From contig CM065329.1 in NCBI GenBank assembly GCA_033032175.1, positions 11,166,985 to 11,230,984 of the forward strand: a DNA stretch of 64,000 bases, written 5' to 3'. The DNA comes from Saturnia japonica (Eukaryota; Arthropoda; Insecta; Lepidoptera; Saturniidae). Within the stretch, counting starts at the first letter, position 1. Every line of letters starts with the position of its first letter. Positions 46,700-59,800 of the stretch are shown here, piece by piece. Both the position numbers and the translations under genes were made by a program. The notes beneath the pieces are model-generated. The model searched no databases, was not told the origin of the DNA, and saw only the letters and a list, made by a program, of their open reading frames with translations.

Positions 46700-47565
46700 A
46701 TTACCGATTTGAGTAAGTTTCCAAACTGACAAAACCAGTTTCAAACGTAATTTAATATCACTTTGCAATTCCGCCTGGAACAGGTTGACGCCTGTCACTT
46801 TCTTCCATCCTGTCCAAAGCGGAAATAGTAAATTAACCAATGAAATATATCGGAAATTATTTTCCAAACTGTAAAAACCGGTTTCAAACGTAGTTTAATA
46901 ACACTTTGCAATTCCACCTGGAACAGGATGACGCCTGTCACTTTCTTCCATCCTGTCCAAAGCGGAATTAGTAAATTAACCAATGAAATATGTCGGAAAT
47001 TATTTTCCAAACTGTAAAAACCGGTTTCAAACGTAGTTTAATAACACTTTGCAATTCCACCTGGAACAGGATGACGCCTGTCACTTTCTTCCATCCTGTC
47101 CAAAGCGGAATTAGTAAATTAACCAATGAAATATGTCGGAAATTATTTTCCAAACTGTAAAAACCGGTTTCAAACGTAGTTTAATAACACTTTGCAATTC
47201 CACCTGGAACAGGATGACGCCTGTCACTTTCTTCCATCCTGTCCAAAGCGGAAATAGTAAATTAACCAATGAAATATATCGGAAATTATTTTCCAAACTG
47301 TAAAAACCGGTTTCAAACGTAGTTTAATAACACTTTGCAATTCCACCTGGAACAGGATGACGCCTGTCACTTTCTTCCATCCTGTCCAAAGCGGAATTAG
47401 TAAATTAACCAATGAAATATGTCGGAAATTATTTTCCAAACTGTAAAAACCGGTTTCAAACGTAGCTTAATATCACTTTACAATTCCGCCTGGAACAGTT
47501 TGATAGCTGTCACTTTCTTTCATCCTGTTCATAGCGGAAGTTGGAAAACTAACAGTATTACCAAT
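46700..47565 (-). repeat. 143-bp tandem repeat, about six units
   Basis: The phrase aaattaaccaatgaaatat recurs at 143-bp steps (about 46832, 46975, 47118, 47261, 47404). Central units are nearly identical; the first and last have diverged, as expected from unequal exchange. Each unit holds an inverted repeat (ggaacaggatg and catcctgtcc) that could form a stem with an 18-19 base loop. Two variants differ at ggaaatag...atatatcgg (A) and ggaattag...atatgtcgg (B), in the order A B B A B. The frames read through it are not genes, since 143 is not a multiple of 3. Confidence 0.95.
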
Positions 47566-47585
47566 GAAATGTGTCAGATATTATT

Positions 47586-47591
47586 TTTATT
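47586..47591 (-). terminator. Poly(A) signal of the DNAJB12/14-like gene
   Basis: AATAAA on the - strand, about 130 bases after the stop at 47722. It lies some 20-25 bases before the edge of the 143-bp array. Confidence 0.55.
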
Positions 47592-47721
47592 TTTCCCATT
47601 ACCTGTCTTAAATAAATTGTTTTACCACAGAACCGCTTTAAAATCACAGCATGGCAGTATACGACTCGCTTTAGAAATAATTTCTGTCAATGTGATGAAT
47701 GTCGGGTGATGAATAGGGTTT

Positions 47722-47870
47722 TTATCGTTGATATTGGTAAAGCTTATCACAGCTCGGTGTGCGGAGTTTCTGCGCCTCCGCGTACTGTCGCGAGTCGCCG
47801 AAGTTACGCGCCTTCCACGCCATACTGTCACGGTAGTTGCGCTCTCGCTGGCAAGCGTGTCTTAGCCCAA
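47722..47870 (-). CDS. DNAJB12: DNAJB12/14-like exon 6 (last)
   Basis: 149 nt. The acceptor is ttcgttccccag, and the exon completes a split Val codon. The translation [20 protein letters not shown] continues [20 protein letters not shown] and stops at TAA (47724-47722). It matches the family's C-terminal signature (NLR..C...R..K...L..AR..GD...Y..A......PSC). High G+C in an AT-rich setting supports a live exon. Confidence 0.92.
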
Positions 47871-50800
47871 CTGGGGAACGAAACACAATATTGTTACAAA
47901 TAAATTACAAAAATAAATTTCTCAAATACACACTAATTTAAAGTTAATGAAAATGTATATACAAGTACTCACAATCATTGTTCACAATATCATTTTCAAA
48001 TAATGCACATTTTTAACTATCCATGGTAACCTAACACAATATCAATCAGTAACAGAATGTCATAAGTGTTGTCTATAAAGTTTTTGTTTCGTGCCTTTTT
48101 GGTGAGGTAATAAAATTAATTATTGCGTGGCAACAAACCTCTTTTGTACCATTTTACCATTGCCTAAAACTTTCCTATCTCATTTTCTCCCACGTTAAAT
48201 CTTATGAATTTATGTGTCTGTCTCTTTTTACTGTCGCTTTCGCTTTTTCGTTTCATCGACTTTCAAATCAAAACGATGCTAATAAAGTTATCACTTCAAA
48301 AAAAGCCTATTTATTCTAGTAACTTAAATAAAACAATTATATATATGCAATGTGGTTAATTTTAAGCTAAATTAAATAATACAAGAAGTGGTATAATTAA
48401 GTTACGTGGGCCCCTCTTTAGGTAAAGGCCTTCTCCAAAGAATGCCAAGCGTCACGATTTTTAGCAACATTAGACCAGCTTTTGCCGGCGATAACCTCTA
48501 ATTCGTCCTTCCACCGTGTCTTTGGCCTAACTCTGCGTCTAAAACCATGAGGCCCGCGCTCCATAGTGTTGCGATCTTTATCCACCTGTCAACGGTATTA
48601 CGAACTAAGAGACCTGCCCATCTCCATTTTAAACTTCGGGAGAAATATCTCGAAATATCTGGAAAGTCTAGAAGAAGACTGCTTGTATTGCAAGACTTGA
48701 AGCAATGGTGGCTCAGTTAGAAACGTAGTAAGGATACCGCGTCGCCGTCATAAATAATAAAAAGCATCTCGGATCATGTACACATACAAAGCTTATCGAC
48801 CCGATTACGTCTGAAAGTAGCACACTTCCCCTTTTTATACGATATCGTATGCTAAAAATATATGAAGACAACTTTAAAAACTTAAGGTTTTATTTGGATA
48901 CATAAGCCAGGCAGGCCAGTTCTGTTTTGGACAACCAAGTGATAAAATGGAAGAAATTTGCAATAGGACTATAATCACAGAGACGGTCTCTATGATGAGC
49001 ACAGAGAGGCAGAACATAGAGAAACATCTTGGAGATTTCATCTTCACCCTAGAGAACATCGCAGCCAAATAACCTAGTGTTGTGTTCATGTGGTGAATTC
49101 AGTTTCCAGAGCTCCTTGGGGTGGAAAAGTTCAAGGTCGTCAAGGCGCTGGTGATACGCATCTATAGGCTACGGCAGCCACTTACCACCAAAGTTGTAAT
49201 AAAAACGTGACTTCAAATAATAAACTACCCTCTCACCTATATATTCTTCTTCAATGGTCATTTCGAGTCTTCGAAGCGAACCTTGATAATCAGTATGAAA
49301 GTTTTCCTTCACGTAATAAGGTATCTGGAAAATGTATAGAAAATTATTTTAGACTATCTATGCTCGAGGCTCCGCTCGCGTGGACTACAGAATTCTATCG
49401 GAAATTATGAATTGTACTGATCTCCCTTTACACACACTGCGATTGCCCACTGGTTATTTAAACACAACAATGCTTATTTAAATCGATCCCTAGACGATAG
49501 ACATAAATGCTGTTGCTGACTTTTTTGTAAGTCCCTTTAAAATCTACAATTATGTAGTACATTAATTTGATATATCCCTTATAGTTAACTCAGCGTAACC
49601 CATTTAATACTGGCCAGATAACATAACTATGAAATAAAATAATAGATATGTAAATCGTGTGATTCTCGCGTAAAAATAACATAAACGGACTGACAGACAG
49701 CCAGAGAGACATTCGAGTTTTATAATATAATAGATATAAAAGAGAAATATGGGTTTGAAAGTAATAACTCTTCTACTTAGAAGACTCTCTTCTACTTACT
49801 TACTTCTTCGGTTCTACTTATTTGTGCTAATCAACATTTCCTAGATTAAAATATTTAAATCTAATTATCACAAATCGCTGACTAACTATAACTAATAATA
49901 AATAATAATATCAAGAACAAACGAGCTAAGCTTATACAGAAAGACCTGAGGGTAAAAAGGAAAGAAATAGTGTTCCTTGTATTTTTCTACGTACACGGTA
50001 TATGACGTTGGCCACAATCTGTTTCGTCCGTATCACACATTGACGTGTTTTAATCATTTTACGAACTATTTTATTTTCATAAGCTAGCTGTGTGTCACAG
50101 TTTCACCAGTGTAAAATTTATTCTGCCTAAGCACTCATGTCGCCTATCCTTACCTACCTTGCCAGATACTTTTCCAAAATAAAAATAGCCTAAATTACAC
50201 CTTATAACATCAACTATCTGCCGGTGACATTCCCATCAAAATTGGACCTACCGTTTGAGAGATTAGCCGGGACAAATGCACAGACAAAAATTTAAGATTC
50301 GTTCTTTTTTTTGTTATAAGTACCGCATAAACTTTCATATTATGAACTTAGTAAAAACGCAGTTGTTTTGATATTACAAATAACTAACCCAACCATTGTG
50401 TTTAATTAATGTCGCCCTTGCAGCGACACATTGTATAAAGTACATGTGAGCCTAAGGTTTTTAATAATTTCATACGCTAATGTCATATACAATAGGTATA
50501 TATTAAAAAACCCGTCGGATCCATGAATGTGTTATTAGGTATCGAAATTATATCCTGTTTATGTTATCTATCTCAGATTATAAGTCAAAATATTACCCCT
50601 AATAAAATGTAAATCAAATTTGGTTAAATGAGGAAACTTACATGGCAATACAGGCGGCGCAGGGCAGTTGTCAACGGTGTTATCACGTTTTAAATATATG
50701 ATAAATTTTAGGGAAACTAAACATGTTAATTTATGAATATTATTATTATTATTTTTATTTTTTTACAATTTATGTTCTTTATTACCTTTAATTTGATCTC

Positions 50801-53800
50801 TCGTCTGTTTCTTGTTACTCGCTATATTCTATTTATCATGTAGTCTACACTTTTAATTATAGTAGCACTAAGCAATGTTCTTTGTCTATTTTTCTTTACT
50901 TGTTTTAGTGTTTATTATGTAAGTGTTCAAATAAATAAATTTAAAATCGCAATAACATTTTTATTTTCATAATAAATAAAATTTTGATATTTTTTTTGGT
51001 AATGTAATTGGGGTACCTATATACCCTTTTCGGATTCGATGGGGTTTTAATATATATTGTATACAGCGTCGTAGTAGCGTAGCTGAGACATAAATCTCGG
51101 GCGAGAATGTTACCCCTTCACCTCTCTAAGCTAGTCGTTTCCTTCTTATAAAGTGCATTCGGTCACAGAGCACACCTGTTGTTATCTTCGCACCCAGCTA
51201 ATAGGGTAAGGGTCAATAGTACAGTAGATTATTAAGTCATTAGTATGTATATCATAATCACATCGACGATTCTTCGACATATTATTATTAAGTTGTATGT
51301 TATTTAATATTAGCTGTGCCCGCGGCTTCGCATACGTGAACTACAGAATGCCCGCGCTAATCTTGCTCCTCCGCTACGGCTATTTTAAAAACAAAAATGC
51401 TTATTGTGGATATTCCATAGAAGATAAACATACAATCTATTCAAGCCGATAAAAGAACCTGACCTTGAGATTAGCAGTTTCCCGGGGCACCGGGTACTTA
51501 GGGTTGGCGGTGAGACTGTACACAGGTTCGCTGATGAAGAAGCCGGACATCATGGACAGCAGCACGAGCACCAGGATCGGGAGAAGCTGCACCAGCCCGG
51601 CGTGGTTCTCGCGGGACTCCGGCTCGCGGGCGCGTCTCCTCGTATAGACAGTTGGTCCGGCACCAGGGAATGCTGCATAATGAAGAATTCCATGCTTACT
51701 CTTGATGAGGAACATTTAATGTGAGCTGTAATCTAAGAGAAGTAGAGCACAGAGAAATCTCTCTTTTTTTATCAGTAACTAGCTGTGCCCGTGGCTTCGC
51801 TCACGTGGACTACAGAATGCCCGCGCTAATCTTGCTCCCCCGCTCCCGGCTATTTTAAAGATAAAAATGCCTTAATCCTTAGAAGATATATATATACTCT
51901 CCCACACTTTTTTGTAGGTCTTTTTAATGCTTATAATTATATAGTACATTAATTTGCTATATCTCTTGGTTTACTCAGCATAAGCCATTTAAGCGCCCGA
52001 ATTGATTCACCATGACCAGTTTTTTTATTTGTGCGGAACCCTAATTCTTTTTCTAAAATAAAAGTAGCCTAAGTTACTCCCTATGTCATCAGCTATCTAT
52101 CAGAGAAAGTCCCGTCTAAATCGGTCCAACCATTTCGGAGATTACCCGGAACAAACAGACAGACAGACAAAAATTTTAAAAATGGGCTTTTTGTTATATG
52201 TATAGTATATAGTTATGACGGCACCATCGTCCGGTCGCCTTGTATTCTTAGCATTGTAACAACAAGGATTGTTATGCTGACGATATGTCGCCGGTCGCCC
52301 ACGCGCAGGGTATCGGATAGGGTAGACCTTTAGAGTTTTAACACCACGGATCCGACGAGGTTTTCAATACACACTGTATAGATTAAATAACGTATTTATT
52401 TCGATAAGGATTAACACCATGTATATAAAAACACTCTCCACAAAAAATGCATTATTTTAGAACAAATTTATTACCATTAAAAAGATTAAGTCAACCTAAA
52501 AAGGTAGACATATATTATCGCGAACTTTTTTTTAGAACCTTTTAAGAAAAATAATTCCGTTACACATGATTTTTGGGTAACTTTAACCATTGACGCAGCG
52601 CACGTAGTAAATGCTCTCAAAAGGAATAAATTTTTGTAACATTTTTCATTGAGGCTCCACTGCTATTGGTTGTAATGTGATGTTATACAGCCTATATAGC
52701 ATTCCTCGATAAACGGGCTATCCAACGTTAAAATAATTTTTCCATTCGAACCAGTAGTTCCTGAGATTAACTCGTTCAACCAAACAATCAAAAAAACTAT
52801 TCAGCTTTATAATATTAGTATAGATTTAAGACAATTGGTCAGTAAGCTGGACATGCCGTATTTTCTTTTACAGCAAGTATGAGAGCATAGACATTAGTAG
52901 TCAATATTAATTTTAACTTTAGATTTCGAATGATTTTAAAGAAAAAATGGCTGGTTTTTTATTATGAGGTACGGAACCCTAAAAGATGAAACTAAGTGTA
53001 CTAACCACCACCTCCAAAGAACATATTGTATAATTCTTCAGCGGTGAAGTCGGACTCGAAGCCCCTGGCATAGAACTGGTGAGTGTGGGTAGCACCACTC
53101 GTGTGTACCGGCTCTTCTCCTCTTAAATCATATTGCTTTCTTTTCTCGGGATCCGTGAGGATAGCTGCCGCGTTACCAATCGCCTGATCATAACCAATAA
53201 GCATTAATAGGCAACCGGATAAAAACTTAGAAAAAAATTAGTTCAAAATAATCTTCCTAATACTATAATGATCATTTTTTTGTGAAATAATATTGATTTA
53301 TATTTTGAAGTTTAAGATTAGCCTCATTAGGCTGGTGGTCGTAAGCGCGACTGCTATGCTCGAAGTCCTGGGATCGATTCCCAGGTCGAGCAAAGTGTTA
53401 TTATGTTTTTCTATAAAATTGTCAGTGGCAGCTCGGAGTTTGGCTTTGTGCCCGATTAATAGCAATAGGCTCGCCCCCTCTTACTTGGGACCTAAAAACA
53501 TACACAGCGAACTGTGTGTACACGTTTAGTACACCTCTGCTTAAGCCTTCGGGGATACAGGCATGATGCTATGTTAATAAATTGTGTTGTTCTTCATGTT
53601 AAACGGAACGCCAATAACAACGTATGACGTCACTCATGTGTAAGCGAATGTTACCCAATTGGGGTGTGTTGAGCTGACATCTATTGTTACCTTATAATTT
53701 TCTACTTTTATTTAGAACTGACTTTATGTATGATGTTATGCTCTCTGCAGTATCGGATCCGCACGTTTGCCATTTTTTGCAAGCTTCAAACCTCTACTAA

Positions 53801-56800
53801 AGATTGGATAAAATAGGTGAGCTAAAAATCACGCTATCCACACGACTGTGAGTGTGCTATTGTGTTTTGTATAAAAAAACATCTTTATTGTTGGTAACGC
53901 CATCTCATCTTGCGTTTCATATATCATCTACCATTTTTTTTTATCGTGGGGAAATCCTGCATTGGATCCGCCTCCCAAGCCGGGCCGCTCAAGGGAGGAG
54001 TATGTCGGACTCTTACCGACTCATCATCTCCATCACCATCTCCCAACTTCTCCCCCGTCGTGTGCGATTTGTTACCAATACTACACTGCCTTAGTCACGC
54101 GCTCGCAAAGCCGTCGAGATTTTTATTGCTTCCACGCACCCCGCGCTCCCGCTGAAATTTGCGAATACTTCCTCGAGATATAATTAAAGACGCGGCTGTT
54201 CGAGACAACTAGGAGCAGATTTCCCGTACGCGCAGAACAACAGATCCAGGTCAGTGCACGACATGCTTTTTTCCCTCCCATCGCATCCCCGCACCATTGT
54301 GGCATACTATCAGGCACTTTGCGTGTCCAATTGTTGTAAATTAAAATCTCGAAACTTCCACCCCACACTTCCATAACATGCACATGCATAAAAAAAAGCC
54401 AAATTCGGACTGGATATAGTTCTATTTTTGACATTGAAGTGATTTTTGGAAAAATTGTAAAACTAAAGAGAACTAGGACAAAAAAAGACTTGTACCTGTC
54501 TTCATTTACACTTTTTCAATATGGTCATTCTATGGTCAGTCAGGCGTACCTTGAAAGCCTCTGCAGCTCCCGGAGCATGATTCTTATCCGGATGCAGTTG
54601 TAGTGCAAGTTTCTTGTATGCTTTCTTGACATCCGAATCAGTCGCATCTTTGGTCACACCTGTAATTTGTATAAACCATTTCTGACTACATTTCTGTGGC
54701 ATATATTTAATAAAAAAAATAATAAGGTTACAGATTTTACTTGAGATTTCTAACAAAGGAACAGTTTTTTAACTAGTATTGATAAAAAAAGGATGGTTGA
54801 TGAAAAAATTAATATATGTCCTTGTCAACTTTAGGTATTAAAAAAAACATGTAACAACAAAAACTATAATATATTGTTAGAACAAAATGGAATTTTAATT
54901 AAGATCACCAGCTCAGCAAGGGAAAGTTAAATATTCTACCTTTTTTTACTGTCCCTGATAATCATCACAGTGAAATCCAAACACAATGGTGACCCAGAGA
55001 TCTGTAATAAATTGACTGTTGCCACTGTCATACCAACCTGCATAAATTTAACTGAATATGCACAGGCTGATTCTGATATGTAACACACAAAAGTGTGGTC
55101 ACAACCCAGTCAGGCTGATCAACCCTACCACTCCACTAACCGCATTTCCTCATTCATGACTCAGCAGGATTTTTTATTTCGTATTACCCTGTTACCTTAT
55201 GAATAAAAAAATATTAGGAGAGAGAGGTGGTCATGATCTGATACGATCCACCTCTCTTACAGTACTAAGAGTAATGTAGTAGAGACTACTACTACTCTCT
55301 CTACACAGCAGCAGTATGCACCATGTACAGATGAGGTTCCTTCCTTTTCGGACTGACTATACTTTTAGCCATAAGGGTGCTGAAGCCTCAAACGGTTTTT
55401 ACAGCTTCACAGTGACTTGGGCGTGTTGGTTTTATAGTAGTAATTTGACACTCCTTCCCCTTATCATATTCAGGGATAGCGTAAAAATCACAAAACCCTG
55501 AAAAGGCTTTTGAATCTATTTTATGTTCTTTTTACGCAAGAAACAGTAATCTGATGTACATGGTTTTTTTTTTATTCCATAGCTTCTATCAATTCTGGCT
55601 ATCTGTCCAGGTTATAGGATATATTTTATTACATAAAGTAACATACCAAAATTTTTTTTTTTAAATGATGTCTTCTAAAACATCTGTCATGTTATTTCAT
55701 TGTAAAAGTACCCAAATTTTAGTGGATGCAGAGTTGATCCTGCTTTTGGATCCTGTGTCACTTGTTCCACTGTAACTATATATGGTCCAGGATCCAAGTC
55801 TTTATATAATTGTCTGACAACATTATTTAAAAATTGCTCATCCAAAGTATAACTAGTAGAGTTATGAGAACTTGGGTCTTAGTGTTTCCTATCTTGGAAA
55901 TGGGAAGATTTGATAAAGAAATGTTACAAAGTAAAACCTTAATAAACTGAACAGTTTTCTCTTTTAGTAGTTTAAATATTAGAGTTAAATTCTTCTATAT
56001 TTTATCATTCATAAACAGGTCCTAGTTCAACATTTTAGGGTCAGAAGAAATATATTTATCTGCATCTAACAGTGTTAACAAAGGGTGTATCAGGAGGAGG
56101 GTCAGGTGCAGGATCCATATCCAGTGGATCGTATCCATGGTGTCACCCCAAAACTCAATAGAAACTGCTAAAATAAAAAAAGTTATAATCATTTACGTTT
56201 TATTAAAATACGAGTACCTATTACAAATATTTGAATATTATGTGAAACAAATTACTTTGTTAAAAATTAAAATTTCTTCCTTCTAGCTTTGACAACAGCG
56301 AACTCCGAAATCACGTCTTCAAAATTTATATTTTGTGTTGCTTCATGTTCTATCATTAAAATACCAAGATTGTTTAATCTGGTTTCAGTCATTGCAGACC
56401 GCAAGTAATTTTTAATTAATTTTAATTTGCTGAAACTTCTCTCACATGAAGCAACTGATGCACATATTGTTATAAATAACTTTAGTGCGACCCTTAGATT
56501 CGGATCTGTAAAATCCCATTCCACAATAAATTTCAAAAAGTCCAGTGTCACCTAATTAGAGACAGTAATATTAGCCGCTTTTAAATGTCTTCTCAATCTT
56601 GGTATTTCTAAAAGGAGTTCTGTTTCTAATACTTCATCGTAAAGGTTAGTAAATTTTGATATAGCAAATTTAACTGTTCAGTGTTTGCCGAAAGCAAGGT
56701 ATTTGACTGCACAATCTCAAACAATGAAGCTACGTCTTTACTCTTGACTTACTACACACTTACTTACTACTTACTCTTGTTTCGAATTCAATATTGAATC

Positions 56801-59800
56801 TGTCAAGACATTCTAACTTGTCCTTTTGAAGTTCCGCTCTAAGTGTAACTCCAGCGTCGGTGGACGATGCTAACTCACCGGGCATGCATTTCTTGCGACG
56901 TATTCGTCGTTCCATCGAAATGTTGTATTTTTCCGATTTTAGTACAGCAAAATCTATTGCCTCTTCTGCTAGATGCAACGGTTTCTCTCCAATGGATAGA
57001 CGAAGTGCTTCTAGTTTTATGATTATTTCATCAACACATAAACCTTTACTTCTTTGTAATGCAATCTGAGCATTGTTCACTTCCCTTAGCACATCATTCC
57101 AAAAGAAAAGAAAACAAAGAAATGAGAAATTGCACACAGCAGGCATAAGATTTTGTGCAGCACCTCTAGTTTCTAAATTTACGTCTTGGTCACATAGTTC
57201 CTCAATTGCAGATATTATCCCATCAAAATTTTCAGCCAATACTTTTACTGCCCCATAATGAACACTCCAGCGCGTTGTCGAAAGTCTTTTAACAGATGCT
57301 TTGCTGTGATTGAGGAGCACTTCCCAACGGCTTGTGGAAGTTGAAAAAAAGTTAAATATTGTTTCCACTGCTCCGAAAAATGTAACACAAGTCACATTTT
57401 GTGTGAACGAATGTTGGCCGCATAAATTAATTGAATGATCTTAACAACCAATAAAAATTGCTTTATTGTTTTTTTCTTTTATAATAGCTTGCACTCTTCC
57501 GTGTATACCACTCATAACTGCAGCATTATCATAACATTGAGAATGACACATCATAATATCTAAGCCATCGTTTTCAAGCTTCTGTAGTATTTCAGCACTT
57601 AAATAAGCTCCTTTTTTTCCATGTAAAGGAAAGAATCCTAAGAATACTTCTTTCACTTCTACTTTTCTATTATTCATTTTTACATAACGAATCACTTCAG
57701 ACATTTGATCGACATGTGAAACGTCAGGTGTGCTATCAAACATGATTCCGAAATATTTGGCCGATTTAATTTCGTTGACAAGCTGACATTTTACATGATT
57801 AGCTAAAACATTTATGAACTCATTTTGTATTTCTGGCGATAAATATGATACTTTAGGTGATTTTTCCTGCTCCAAATATAGAATATGTTCTTTGAGTACT
57901 GCATCATACTTTGACAGCAGTTTAACTAGTTCTAAGAAATTACCTTTATTAGAGGACCCTTGGGTTTCATCATGTCCACGAAATGCTAGGTTTTGTTTAG
58001 CTAAAAACAATGTTATATCTAATAATCTAGATAAAAGATTTTTCCACTTCTTTAATTGCAAGGTTGCATCATCTATTGTGGTGTGAGATTTTAATGAGAT
58101 ATTAATCTCATTTCCAAAGTTTTCCACTTTTCGAAATTTTCTAAATGTTCACATGAAGTTTCATGGTCCAATACTTTAGGATTTAGTTTCCACCACTTCT
58201 GAAATCCAGTTGTAAATGTTGTTTGTATGTTACTGACAGAAAAAACAGTACAGGTTATTTGATATAGGAGAAAATACCATCCATGATCATAGAATTTTTT
58301 CACCACTAGGCATCTGTTTATAAAACCATTCCTGTGAAAGATGACGAGAATCACCTTTAATCTTTAAACCATGACGAGATACAGTAGAAAACGGTCCTTC
58401 TTTGTTTTGGAAATGTTCACTGCCCTTCTTTATTATGTCAATGCAAACATTATCATGTACCGGTGAACTCCAATGTGAAACATCTCTCAAGTGTTGAACT
58501 GATTCTTTGAAGCTAATGCTATCTCCGAAAGTAGCATTAACAGTGTCATTTTTATTATTTATTTTGATTCCGTCAAGGTTCTGGGTTGCCTTCATTGATT
58601 CTGTTTTGTCGATGTTGCTATCTGAATGTGAGTCTCCAAGATGTGAATCATAAGTTTCGTCAGCAGGAGACTCGGTCAGGTACTTTACTTGAACTTTGGC
58701 CGCTATCTGCTTTTGTGACATATTTGAAAAGAGAACCGGACATGCTCTGAATTTCATCCATTTTAGCCTTTTTGGCTTTTCTCTGTTGAAACCCGCTTTC
58801 TCTTTTCGAAGTATGAATTCCCCGAAGCATATTTCGATCTGGTTATTCTAAAAAATATTTTTAGTTAGTTTAGTAAGTGATACTTTGATTTTATACTAAT
58901 TATAACAGTAAATAAACACCTACAGGTTACGTAACTAGCTTTGTGAAATATATTTTTATATAAATTAACAATCCTGCATCTGGGTGTATAGTTGAATCCG
59001 TGCCAGGAGTGCTCAAGCTACTAATCTGGGAACCAAATCAACCTATGCTAAGTTGTATGATATGATTATGATTACTTTCAATCAAAAATCTAAACTTAAT
59101 ATATTCCGTTATTGTAAACAAATCCCAGTGCTATTAGATCGGAAAATAATAAGTAAGTAAATAATAAATAAGTATATTATTTACAATTAAACATTATTAC
59201 CTAAAGTAATATCATAAAACTGTGTAGAAATATAAATAAAATCTTTTTACGCCAGCAAAGTCTTTAAAATCTATTTTAATAAATAAATACCTTCAGTAGA
59301 TAGTAATACTTGCCCAGGCTAAACAAAAACATATTACTGGAATCCATCTAAAATACCTTCTGTAGGTACCTATTTATCATTTAGGATGGCTCAATAATAT
59401 AGTTTTAAAATACACAGTAATTAAAAGAGAATAAAATAATTGAAGGGTTTTTCAAAATAATCTAAGATACTGCTATTAAATACTAAATGAATTAAAAATG
59501 TAAGTATTACCTGTAATAACAAAAATACTTCACTTACCTTGTTTATTTTCTTCAAGAATCGACTATATTAAATCGGTTTTTATACAAAAAATGTTGTTTA
59601 TAATATCTTATAATTAACAAACACTTTACACTAGACGTTCACACACGAGAATATTGAAATGAATGTGGTTGGAAACAAAAGAAATGGCCCAATCCACAAT
59701 ACAAGTGATGAGCGCTATATCGAGGGAATCCCCTGACTAGCGTTGGTTATGCGCGAACGGGTATTAAATTTTGGGGGAATCCCAGATCGATTGACAGTGT

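Noticed and set aside
46637..47439. Repeated short frames starting MENNFRHISLVNLL
   Set aside because: They arise in each unit of the 143-bp array. The unit length is not a multiple of three, so no continuous protein exists.
46700..47565. Array resembling a CRISPR
   Set aside because: Units are 143 bp without unique spacers, and the host is an insect. It is a tandem minisatellite.
53910..54434. Overlapping open frames on both strands in intron 2 of the J-protein gene
   Set aside because: Several frames are open at once in a G+C-rich, repeat-like patch; none matches a family.
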